Shown: in pieces, positions 8,839 to 16,011 of the stretch
Numbering within the stretch: the stretch's first letter is position 1
How the letters are laid out: each line of letters begins with the position of its first letter
NCBI RefSeq assembly: GCF_000009765.2
Contig: NC_003155.5
Span: forward strand, 1,922,001-1,986,000
Reading direction: 5' to 3'
DNA length: 64,000 nucleotides
Source of the DNA: Streptomyces avermitilis MA-4680 = NBRC 14893
Lineage (GTDB): Bacteria > Actinomycetota > Actinomycetes > Streptomycetales > Streptomycetaceae
Made by a program: the position numbers and the translations under genes
Notes under the pieces: model-generated
Databases searched by the model: none
Told to the model about the DNA's origin: nothing
What the model saw: only the letters and a program-made list of their open reading frames with translations

Positions 8839-9612
8839 CTAGGCCTTGAGGTCCGCCTTGTCCCCCATCACCACCACAGGGTGCTGGTTCGGGTCGAGCG
8901 TGCGCAGCAGATACTCCATACCGGACTTGGACAGGCTCACACAGGCCGACGTACCGCCGGCGTGGTCCATGTGCAGCCAGATGCTGCCGCCCTTCGACTG
9001 GCCTTCGGGGCGGGTCGGGTCGTTCGGCGCGGTGCCCTTGACCCGGTTGTAGTCGATGGCGATGACGTAGTCGAAGTCGTGCCAGTGCGACCTGGACCAG
9101 TAGTGCGGAGCCTGGAAGGACGCCGACTGCGTGTACGGGAGCTCCGCGCCCGGATCGGCGAGGACACCGCCCGCGTCGCTGAGCGTGAACACACCGACGG
9201 GGCTGCGCTTGTCACCCTCGTGGTGGTCGGTGGTCCAGCCCTTCTTGCCGTTGTGCCCTTCCCAGCTGCGGGTCTGGTCCCAGGTGGAGCCGTTCTTCGT
9301 GTACAGCACGATCGTGGAGTCCGCCGAGTCCTTGCCCTCGCCGTAGACCGCCACGACCTGGCGCGAGTTGGCCGGGATCTTGTTCTGTAGCCGGTCGCCG
9401 ACGTCCGGGATGCGGAGCAGATCGACGGTGGGCGCCTTGGACTGCCCCGAACCGGAGCCCGCCTTGCCGCCCGATCCGCCGCCGCCCTTCGCCGCGTTCG
9501 ACCCGTCCGAACCACCGCAGGCCGTCAGGGACATCAGAAGGACACCGCAGGTCGCCGCCACGACCCCCGCGCGTACCGCACCGCTCGCACCGCCAATTCG
9601 CATGCGAACCAT
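8839..9612 (-). CDS. L,D-transpeptidase-like lipoprotein (YkuD fold)
   Basis: From the ATG at 9612 the protein has 257 residues. A lipobox SLTAC places the lipidated Cys at about 32, followed by a Gly/Ser-rich linker. The rest fits an L,D-transpeptidase catalytic domain: DHHEGDKRSPVGVFTL near the start, typical of the family, and IWLHMDHAGGTSACVSL near the end, with the presumed catalytic Cys at 224 and His at 214 or 217. The usual S-x-G-C-I/V-R pocket is altered to T-S-A-C-V-S, missing the Gly and Arg. It may thus be a variant enzyme or a non-cross-linking relative. Starts at 9603 or 9663 are also possible. Confidence 0.82.
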   Translation of the reverse strand: MVRMRIGGASGAVRAGVVAATCGVLLMSLTACGGSDGSNAAKGGGGSGGKAGSGSGQSKAPTVDLLRIPDVGDRLQNKIPANSRQVVAVYGEGKDSADSTIVLYTKNGSTWDQTRSWEGHNGKKGWTTDHHEGDKRSPVGVFTLSDAGGVLADPGAELPYTQSASFQAPHYWSRSHWHDFDYVIAIDYNRVKGTAPNDPTRPEGQSKGGSIWLHMDHAGGTSACVSLSKSGMEYLLRTLDPNQHPVVVMGDKADLKA

Positions 9613-9873
9613 CGTCGCACCACGTTCCGGGCGATTGCGCACGGCCCCCTGCTTCCCGGCCATATGCGGGCGGTCCGGGCCGAACCTTTGCCTCCGGACC
9701 GGAAAATCGCTTGCCTCCGACCACGCTGTGACGCGAACCTTTCACGGTTTGTTGTCGCCGACAGGGCCAGTCCAGCCTTGAGCTCCAGCAGTCCATTCAT
9801 CCCATTTCGGCACTTTTCACCCTTCGCCGCTCCTCCTCCCCGTTCACCCCCTGACACGAGCCACTGGGACGTC
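9613..9873. other. Divergent intergenic region between lipoprotein and ABC exporter genes
   Basis: The 261 bases include a comparatively AT-richer stretch at about 9690-9800, suitable for two outward promoters, but I could not assign -35/-10 boxes or an operator with confidence. Confidence 0.4.
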
Positions 9874-11736
9874 ATGCAGATTCAAGACCTTCCGTATCCC
9901 GACCCAGGTGTGCCGGACGCGCGCTCGGGTCCCCGATTCCTTTGGTGGCTCTTCCGGAATCAGCTGGGCGGCCAGCTGACGAGCCTCGCCTGGGGTCTGC
10001 TGCACTTCCTGGCCGTTTCCGGGCTGCCGTTCTGCGTCGGCCTCGCCGTCCAGGCGGTGGTGGACCGCTCGGGCACCCGACTCGCCCTGACCGGCGGGCT
10101 GATCGTGCTGTGCGGCGCGGGCCTCGCCCTGGGCGAATCCATGCTGCACCGGGCCGCCGTCACCAACTGGATCACCGCCGCCGCCCGCGTCCAGCAGCTG
10201 CTGGCCCGCAGGACCGCGCAGCTCGGCTCCGCCCTGACCCGGCGGGTCGCGGCCGGCGAGATCGTCGCGGTCTCCACGGGCGACGTCGAGAAGATCGGCT
10301 GGTTCGTCGAGGGCGTCTCGCGGTTCACCGCGGCGGCCGTGACCGTCGTGGTGGTCTGTGTCGGGCTCGTCGTGTACCAGCCCGCCCTCGGCGTCGTCGT
10401 CGCCGTCGGCGTACCGGTGCTGGCACTCGCCGTGCTGCCGCTGCTGCCCCGGGCGACCCGCCGCGCCGACGTCCAGCGCGAGAAGGCGGGCCGTGCCACC
10501 GAGTTGGCCTCGGACACGGTCGCGGGCCTGCGGGTGCTGCGCGGCATCGGCGGCGAGGAGCTGTTCCTCGACCGCTATCGCCGGGCCTCGCAGGAGGTCC
10601 GCAGGGCGGCCGTGCGCAGCGCCCGAATGTGGTCGCTGATCTCGGCGATCCAGGTGCTGCTGCCGGGGCTGCTGATGATCGCGGTCATCTGGCGCGGCGT
10701 GCATCTGGCCGTCGACGGCCGGATCACCGTCGGTGAACTCGTCACCGTGTACAGCGCGGTGATGCTGCTCACCTATCCGTTGCGGCACTTCGAGGAGATC
10801 GCCATGGCGTACTCCTTCTCGCGCCCGTCCGCCAGGCGCGCGGCGCGCGTGCTGTCGCTGGAGCGCGCCACGGACACGGCGGGATCGCGCGAGGCGGACG
10901 TGCCGGACGGAGATCTGTACGACCCCGCGACCGGGCTGCTCGCGCCCGCCGAGCGGCTCACCGCCGTGGTGTGCGGCGACCCGGACGCGGCGGGCGTGCT
11001 GGCCGAGCGGCTGGGCGGCCACCCGTCCGAAGAAGGCACCTCGGTGCTGCTCGGCGGCGTGCCGCTGGACGAACTTCCACTCGACTCCGCCCGCACCGCC
11101 GTTCTGGTCCAGGACAAGGATCCGGTGCTGCTGTCCGGTTCGCTGCGCGAACTCCTCGACGTACCCGCGTCGGGAGAGGTGAGTGCCGCCGAGGCGCTGG
11201 CCGCAGCCCAGTGCGGCGACGTCCTGGAGGCGCTCGCCCAGGGGTCGCTGGAGGCCGAGGACCCGATGGACGCGCGGATCACCGAGCGTGGCCGGTCTCT
11301 GTCCGGCGGGCAGCGCCAGCGGCTCGCGCTGGCCCGGTCGCTGATCACGGACCCGGAGGTGCTCGTCCTGGACGAGCCGACGTCCGCCGTCGACTCGCAC
11401 ACCGAGGCCCGGATCGCCGACGGCATCCGCGGCCTGCGCACGGGCCGCACCACGGTCGTCTTCACCTCCTCACCGCTGCTCCTGGACCGCGCGGACCGGG
11501 TCGTACTGGTGCACGAGGGCGAGGTGGTGGCGGTCGGCGCGCACCGCGAACTGGTGCACAGCGAGCCCCGCTACCGGGCCGTCGTCACCCGCGAGGTGGA
11601 CGCAGAGGCCGCCCGAAGCGGCGTACTGACAGACGACCGGGCCGCCGTGGGCGGCGTGCTCGCGGGCGAAGAAGCCGCCATGGGCGGCGTACTGCACGAG
11701 ATCGACGAACTGGAAGAGATCGAGGAGACCGCATGA
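9874..11736 (+). CDS. ABC exporter half-transporter with degenerate nucleotide site (subunit 1)
   Basis: From the ATG at 9874 this has 620 residues: an N-terminal transmembrane domain and a C-terminal ATPase domain. The signature LSGGQRQRLALARSL (near 475) and Walker B EVLVLDEPTSAVD (near 497) are intact. The Walker A position reads VVCGDPDAAGVLAERLGG (near 365), with no G-x-x-G-x-G-K-S/T and no Lys, and the H-loop reads VVFTSSPLLL with Ser where His is expected. It should therefore not bind and hydrolyse ATP in its own Walker A. Its stop overlaps the next gene's start (ATGA), and that gene shows the opposite defects, which fits an obligate heterodimer. Confidence 0.9.
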   Translation: MQIQDLPYPDPGVPDARSGPRFLWWLFRNQLGGQLTSLAWGLLHFLAVSGLPFCVGLAVQAVVDRSGTRLALTGGLIVLCGAGLALGESMLHRAAVTNWITAAARVQQLLARRTAQLGSALTRRVAAGEIVAVSTGDVEKIGWFVEGVSRFTAAAVTVVVVCVGLVVYQPALGVVVAVGVPVLALAVLPLLPRATRRADVQREKAGRATELASDTVAGLRVLRGIGGEELFLDRYRRASQEVRRAAVRSARMWSLISAIQVLLPGLLMIAVIWRGVHLAVDGRITVGELVTVYSAVMLLTYPLRHFEEIAMAYSFSRPSARRAARVLSLERATDTAGSREADVPDGDLYDPATGLLAPAERLTAVVCGDPDAAGVLAERLGGHPSEEGTSVLLGGVPLDELPLDSARTAVLVQDKDPVLLSGSLRELLDVPASGEVSAAEALAAAQCGDVLEALAQGSLEAEDPMDARITERGRSLSGGQRQRLALARSLITDPEVLVLDEPTSAVDSHTEARIADGIRGLRTGRTTVVFTSSPLLLDRADRVVLVHEGEVVAVGAHRELVHSEPRYRAVVTREVDAEAARSGVLTDDRAAVGGVLAGEEAAMGGVLHEIDELEEIEETA

Positions 11737-13514
11737 TCGGCGTGGCGCCACCGGCGTACGACCCGGCCGCCCCGACAACGGCGAACACCCTGCCGGTCGG
11801 CGCCCCCGCGACCGTACGCGCCTACGTGGCCGAACTGTTCCGACGGCACCGCCGTGCCTTTCTGATCCTCATCGCGGTCAACACGGTGGCCGTCGTCGCC
11901 TCGATGGCCGGTCCCTACCTGCTGGGCGCGGTCGTCGAGCGGGTCTCGGACCACACGCGCGAACTCCACCTGGAGCGCACCGCCGCACTGTTCGTTCTCG
12001 CGCTCGTCGTGCAGGCCGTGTTCGTACGGGAGGTGCGGCTGCGGGGGGCCATGCTCGGCGAGCGGATGCTGGCCGATCTGCGCGAGGACTTCCTCGTACG
12101 GTCGGTCGGGCTTCCCCCCGGCGTGCTCGAACGGGCCGGCACGGGTGATCTGCTGTCCCGCATCACCACGGACATCGACCGCCTCGCCAACGCGATGCGC
12201 GAGGCCGTGCCGCAGCTGACCATCGGCGTCGTGTGGGTCGCGCTGCTGCTCGGCGGCCTCGCCGTCACGGCACCGCCGCTGGCGCCCGCCGTGCTGCTCG
12301 CCGTGCCGCTGCTGGTGATCGGCTGCCGCTGGTACTTCAAGCGCGCGCCGTCCGCCTACCGGTCGGAGGCCGCGGGATACGCCGCCGTCGCCGCCGTCCT
12401 CGCCGAGACCGTCGACGCCGGTCGCACCGTGGAGGCCCACCGCCTCGGCGGCCGGCGCATCGACCTGTCGGACCGGCGGGTCAAGGAGTGGACGGCCTGG
12501 GAGCGGTACACCCTGTGGCTGCGGACGGTGCTCTTCCCGGTCGTCAACCTCACCCACGTCACCGTGCTGTGCTCGGTCCTGATGATCGGCGGGGTGTTCG
12601 TCCTGCAAGGCTGGATCGACGTCGGCCAGCTGACCACCGGCGCGCTCATCGCGCAGATGCTCGTCGACCCCATCGGCATGATCCTGCGCTGGTACGACGA
12701 GCTTCAGGTCGCCCAGGTCTCGCTGGCGCGCCTGGTCGGCGTCCGGGACGTCGAGCCGGTCGCGGGCGACGAGTCGCTCGCCCCGGACGGCCGCGACGTG
12801 CACGCCGACCGGGTCCACTTCGGCTACCGCGCCGGAGTCGACGTCCTGCGCAAGGTGTCCCTGGAGGTCGCGCCCGGCACCCGGCTGGCCCTGGTCGGCC
12901 CGTCCGGCGCGGGCAAGTCGACCCTGGGCAGGCTGCTCGCCGGCATCTACGCGCCCCGCGACGGCCGCATCACCCTGGGCGGCGCCGAGCTGTCCCGGAT
13001 GCCGGCCGAGCGGGTCCGCTCCCACGTGGCCCTGGTCAACCAGGAGCACCACGTCTTCGTGGGCTCCCTGCGCGACAACCTGCTCCTCGCGCGCACCGGC
13101 GCCGGCGACGCCGAGCTGTGGGCGGCGCTGGGCGCGGTCGACGCAGACGGCTGGGCGCAGGCGCTGGACGACGGCCTCGACACCGAGGTCGGCTCGGGCG
13201 GACTCGCGCTCACCCCGGCCCAGGCCCAGCAGATCGCGCTGGCCCGGCTGGTCCTGGCCGATCCGCACACGCTGGTCCTGGACGAGGCGACCTCGCTCCT
13301 CGACCCGCGCGCGGCCCGCCATCTGGAGCGGTCCCTGGCCCGCGTCCTCGACGGCCGCACCGTCGTCGCCATCGCCCACCGGCTGCACACCGCCCACGAC
13401 GCCGACGTCATCGCCGTCGTCGAGAACGGGCAGATCAGCGAGCTGGGCAGCCACGACCAGCTGGTCGCGGCCGACGGAGCGTACGCGGCGCTGTGGAGGT
13501 CCTGGCACGGGTGA
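11733..13514 (+). CDS. ABC exporter half-transporter with degenerate signature (subunit 2)
   Basis: 593 residues from the ATG at 11733, four bases overlapping the end of subunit 1. The transmembrane domain spans about 40-310. Walker A GPSGAGKSTLGR (near 388), Walker B TLVLDEATSLLD (near 513) and H-loop VAIAHRLHT (near 547) are intact. The ABC signature is replaced by LTPAQAQQIALAR (near 491), lacking the S-G-G-Q core. In a heterodimer, its Walker motifs would pair with the intact LSGGQ of subunit 1 to make the single working ATP site, leaving the second site dead on both sides. The exported substrate is unknown. Confidence 0.92.
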   Translation: MIGVAPPAYDPAAPTTANTLPVGAPATVRAYVAELFRRHRRAFLILIAVNTVAVVASMAGPYLLGAVVERVSDHTRELHLERTAALFVLALVVQAVFVREVRLRGAMLGERMLADLREDFLVRSVGLPPGVLERAGTGDLLSRITTDIDRLANAMREAVPQLTIGVVWVALLLGGLAVTAPPLAPAVLLAVPLLVIGCRWYFKRAPSAYRSEAAGYAAVAAVLAETVDAGRTVEAHRLGGRRIDLSDRRVKEWTAWERYTLWLRTVLFPVVNLTHVTVLCSVLMIGGVFVLQGWIDVGQLTTGALIAQMLVDPIGMILRWYDELQVAQVSLARLVGVRDVEPVAGDESLAPDGRDVHADRVHFGYRAGVDVLRKVSLEVAPGTRLALVGPSGAGKSTLGRLLAGIYAPRDGRITLGGAELSRMPAERVRSHVALVNQEHHVFVGSLRDNLLLARTGAGDAELWAALGAVDADGWAQALDDGLDTEVGSGGLALTPAQAQQIALARLVLADPHTLVLDEATSLLDPRAARHLERSLARVLDGRTVVAIAHRLHTAHDADVIAVVENGQISELGSHDQLVAADGAYAALWRSWHG

Positions 13515-13610
13515 GACACGGCGGCCAAGCCGCTCGGCCGGCCCGCCCGGTTCACTTCGGGGGACGACGGTCCGGCCGCCCGATCCCGCTACGGCGAGGC
13601 GGCCCGCTTG

Positions 13611-13682
13611 GGAAAGACAGCGCGCTTCGGGAAGGCGGCGCGCGTCGGAAAGGCGGCGCGCTTCGGGAAGGCGGCGCGCTGC
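13611..13682. repeat. Four tandem 18-bp repeats
   Basis: Units begin at 13611, 13629, 13647 and 13665, with consensus GGRAAGGCGGCGCGCTTC. The period is a multiple of three, so in one plus-strand frame it reads as repeated G-K-A-A-R-F/V. The array ends exactly where the hairpin at 13681 begins. Confidence 0.85.
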
Positions 13683-13705
13683 CGAAAGGGGTACGGCCCT
13701 TCGGC
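13681..13705 (+). terminator. Hairpin downstream of ABC exporter operon
   Basis: GCCGAAAGGG pairs with CCCTTCGGC across a GTACGG loop, a nine-pair stem with one bulged A. There is no T-run, which is common for Streptomyces terminators. It lies about 170 bases after the exporter stop, so the assignment is tentative. Confidence 0.45.
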
Positions 13706-14090
13706 AGCGGCACGACCACCTTTTCGGTGGCGGGGTGCGGCTGTCCGGGCCCCGGCTGCCCGCACGATGATCCACCCGCCCGGCCATGCCCCCCTCCCCC
13801 GCCCGCCACCGGCCCGTCTCTCACCGTCGGGCCGGTGCCGGGGAGGGGCATCCGAGCCCGACGTCGACGGAGATCTGCGTCTGCCGCCGGGCCGGATCCG
13901 GCCCGGCGGCGGCAGTCATCCCGTCGTGCCGTTGCGCAGTGCCGAACGGGGGTGGAAGGCTGGATAGCGGCACCGGCTCGGGGAGCGTCCCGGACCACCC
14001 GGTTCACCAGGGCGCAGCCTGTGCCGAGCGGACCCGCGCCGTCGGCGAACACGACGGCACCGGATCCGCCCCCACCACCTGGAGGTACCC

Positions 14091-14561
14091 GTGGACAGCG
14101 CCGAGGGATGGGGAGACGACGTCTATCAGCCCGACGGATCCGAGATACAGGAGGACTCGGGACTGCTCGACACCGAGGACACCCTGGTCTCCGACGGTGT
14201 GAGCGACCCGCTCGACCGGGGCTGGTCATCACCGGACCGGCCGTGGGCGGTGGAGCGCTCCGACGTGACCGCGGCCGAGCGCCGCCACGGCGAGACGCTG
14301 GACCAGCGCCTCGCGGAAGAACTCCCCGACATCGCGGAGCCTGACGGCGACGGCATCGGCGACTGTCCGGACGGCGACGGCGAACCCCTGGACAACGAGG
14401 TGGGCGCGGCCCGCTCCGGTCGGCTCGTGGCTCCCGACGAAGGGGCGCACGAGGACGAGGAGAACGGGCTGATCGCCACCGACGTGGGCATCGACGGCGC
14501 TGCCGCCTCGGCCGAGGAGGCAGCGATGCACATCGTCGACGAGGACGCCCTGTCCGGCTGA
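14091..14561 (+). CDS. DUF5709 domain-containing protein
   Basis: A 156-residue, very acidic protein starting at a GTG preceded by GGAGG at 14081-14085. It matches the actinobacterial DUF5709 family: an N-terminal acidic part with [10 protein letters not shown], then [17 protein letters not shown], then [21 protein letters not shown]. The C-terminal half continues with alternating acidic blocks and ends [15 protein letters not shown]. No catalytic residues, signal peptide or membrane segment are seen. Family members are found in streptomycetes as small, soluble, acidic proteins; the function is unknown. It is probably monocistronic, followed about 150 bases later by the L31 gene. Confidence 0.85.
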   Translation: MDSAEGWGDDVYQPDGSEIQEDSGLLDTEDTLVSDGVSDPLDRGWSSPDRPWAVERSDVTAAERRHGETLDQRLAEELPDIAEPDGDGIGDCPDGDGEPLDNEVGAARSGRLVAPDEGAHEDEENGLIATDVGIDGAAASAEEAAMHIVDEDALSG

Positions 14562-14640
14562 TCCGGACGGCCATCCGTGCCCGATGGGGCCGTACACGCG
14601 TACGCGCCTGATCCGGCCGGACGCGTCTGATCCGGCCGCC

Positions 14641-14698
14641 TCCGGGCTTTCCCCGCCTGCGCGAGAGCCGTATCCGGGCTCTCCCCGCCCGTGCGAGA
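14641..14698. repeat. Imperfect 26-bp direct repeat upstream of rpmE2
   Basis: Copies at 14641-14666 and 14673-14698 share 23 of 26 positions (core TCCGGGCTYTCCCCGCC). They lie directly before the L31 ribosome binding site and could be a leader structure or a simple duplication. Confidence 0.7.
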
Positions 14699-14715
14699 CC
14701 ATGCAAGGAGCACCC

Positions 14716-14991
14716 ATGCAGCAGGACAAGCAGCCCGACTACCACCCCGTCGTCTTCCGCGACCGCGCCGCCGGCTATGCCTTCCTCACCCGGTCCACCG
14801 CGACCAGCGACAAGACCATCGAGTGGGACGACGGAGAGACCTACCCGGTGGTGGACGTGGAGATCTCCTCGGAGAGCCACCCGTTCTACACCGGGAAGGC
14901 ACGGACGGTGGACTCGGAGGGCCGCATCGCCCAGTTCGAGCGGCGCTACGGAAGCACGGGACCGGGCTCCGACGGGGGCGGTGCGGCCTGA
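14716..14991 (+). CDS. rpmE2: 50S ribosomal protein L31 type B (zinc-independent form)
   Basis: A 91-residue protein with the L31 type B pattern: [12 protein letters not shown] at the start, [19 protein letters not shown] in the middle and [11 protein letters not shown] at the end of the domain, followed by a short Gly-rich tail. It contains no cysteine, so it is the C-minus form that replaces zinc-binding L31 when zinc is scarce. An AAGGAG ribosome binding site sits six bases before the ATG. In Streptomyces such paralogues are usually repressed by Zur, but I see no AT-rich Zur palindrome in the 150 bases upstream; instead there is a GC-rich direct repeat. After the stop, GGCTGAGGARCCTGA occurs twice in tandem. 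Confidence 0.95.
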   Translation: MQQDKQPDYHPVVFRDRAAGYAFLTRSTATSDKTIEWDDGETYPVVDVEISSESHPFYTGKARTVDSEGRIAQFERRYGSTGPGSDGGGAA

Positions 14992-15071
14992 GCCGGAGGC
15001 TGAGGAACCTGAGGCTGAGGAGCCTGAGGGAGGCCTGAGCGGCCTCGGCAGCGGGGCGCGCCCGCGTGCGC

Positions 15072-15884
15072 TCAGATGAAGTTCAGCGCCGCCGCGCAGC
15101 CCACCCCGCCCAGCAGCATGAACACCGGCATCAGCACCTTCAGCTCGACCCAGCTGCCCGCCCGGAACCGCATCGCCTTGGGCGGCCCCACCGGGTACCA
15201 GCGCTTGCGGCCCACCGGGATCGGCCACAGGATCGGGCAGCCGGAGACCGTCAGAGCGTCCCCGATGTCGTGCACCAGGGCACCCAGAACGATCGGCAGT
15301 CCGAGCCACAGGTACTCCTGGCCCGGCGCCGTGAACAGCCAGTCGGAACCGTTGCCCGGCTTGTCCAGGACTCCCGCGAGGATCCAGGCGCTGGTCGCGG
15401 CCAGCAGCCACACCAGGACGTCGCTGCTCGAACCGCGGGCCGCCCGCCACAGCAGCCCCTCGATGGCCAGAACCATGTGCACGAAGAGAAGCGCGAGCAC
15501 GGCCCAGCGGCCACCGGTGATGGCCAGGACCGACGCACCCGCACCTATCAGCACCGCCCACAGCCATGTGTGCGTCAGCGTACGGTGACCACCCGACCTG
15601 CGTGGGTCGCCCTGCTTCCTGGTCCCCTTGTAGACGGCGTACGACAGCTTGTCGACGATCTCGCACAGGGTTCGTGAGATGGGGCCGAAGGCCCGCGAGA
15701 TCGTGGCCGCCTTGTGATCCAGATCGGGGGCCAGAGCAGCACCCGCGCAGATCAGCGCGCCGACCAGCAGGACCGGCCAGGGCATCGTGTGGCCCGCCGC
15801 GGCCGCCGCCGCTCCGACGCCGAGCCAGGCCGCCGCCCCCGACAGTGAGTGTGCTGGTCCCATCATGGCCCTGTCCCGCCCCAT
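15072..15884 (-). CDS. Membrane-bound metal-dependent hydrolase-like protein (YdjM/DUF457 family)
   Basis: About 264-270 residues with five to six hydrophobic segments. Family motifs with likely metal ligands are GPAHSLSG near the N-terminus, APDLDHKAATISRAFG, GGHRTLTHTWLWA, and LGALVHDIGDALTVSGCPILWP. The conserved His/Asp residues suggest a metal site at the membrane. Members are annotated as metal-dependent hydrolases; the reaction is not established. The ATG at 15884 follows AGAAGG too closely, so the ATG pair at 15864-15866 may be the real start. It is divergent from the helicase gene and convergent with rpmE2. Confidence 0.82.
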   Translation of the reverse strand: MGRDRAMMGPAHSLSGAAAWLGVGAAAAAAGHTMPWPVLLVGALICAGAALAPDLDHKAATISRAFGPISRTLCEIVDKLSYAVYKGTRKQGDPRRSGGHRTLTHTWLWAVLIGAGASVLAITGGRWAVLALLFVHMVLAIEGLLWRAARGSSSDVLVWLLAATSAWILAGVLDKPGNGSDWLFTAPGQEYLWLGLPIVLGALVHDIGDALTVSGCPILWPIPVGRKRWYPVGPPKAMRFRAGSWVELKVLMPVFMLLGGVGCAAALNFI

Positions 15885-16011
15885 CCTTCTGCTGCCGCTG
15901 CCCAGTTGCCCGTGTGCTCTGACGCTCTGTCGGCGCCACAGCGTAGCGTTCGCGATCTTCGTGCGGGCATCCGATTCCCCCCTCGGGTGCGATGACAGGC
16001 AAGATGGGGGC

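Larger units (their letters stand above)
13515..14090. other. 576-bp gene-poor interval
   Basis: Between the ABC pair and the DUF5709 gene I see a set of four 18-bp repeats (13611-13682), a hairpin (13681-13705) and a second small hairpin (CCACC/GGTGG at 13716-13730). The downstream half (13740-14080) holds no convincing gene. A TTG-started frame from 13608 would encode a basic GKAARF-repeat peptide, but it lacks a ribosome binding site. Confidence 0.6.

Noticed and set aside
13608..13967. 119-residue TTG-started peptide with GKAARF repeats
   Set aside because: There is no ribosome binding site and the downstream two thirds are Pro/Arg/Gly shadow-like sequence; kept only as a repeat.
14562..14715. 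Zur operator upstream of rpmE2
   Set aside because: No AT-rich palindrome of the expected kind is present in this GC-rich stretch.
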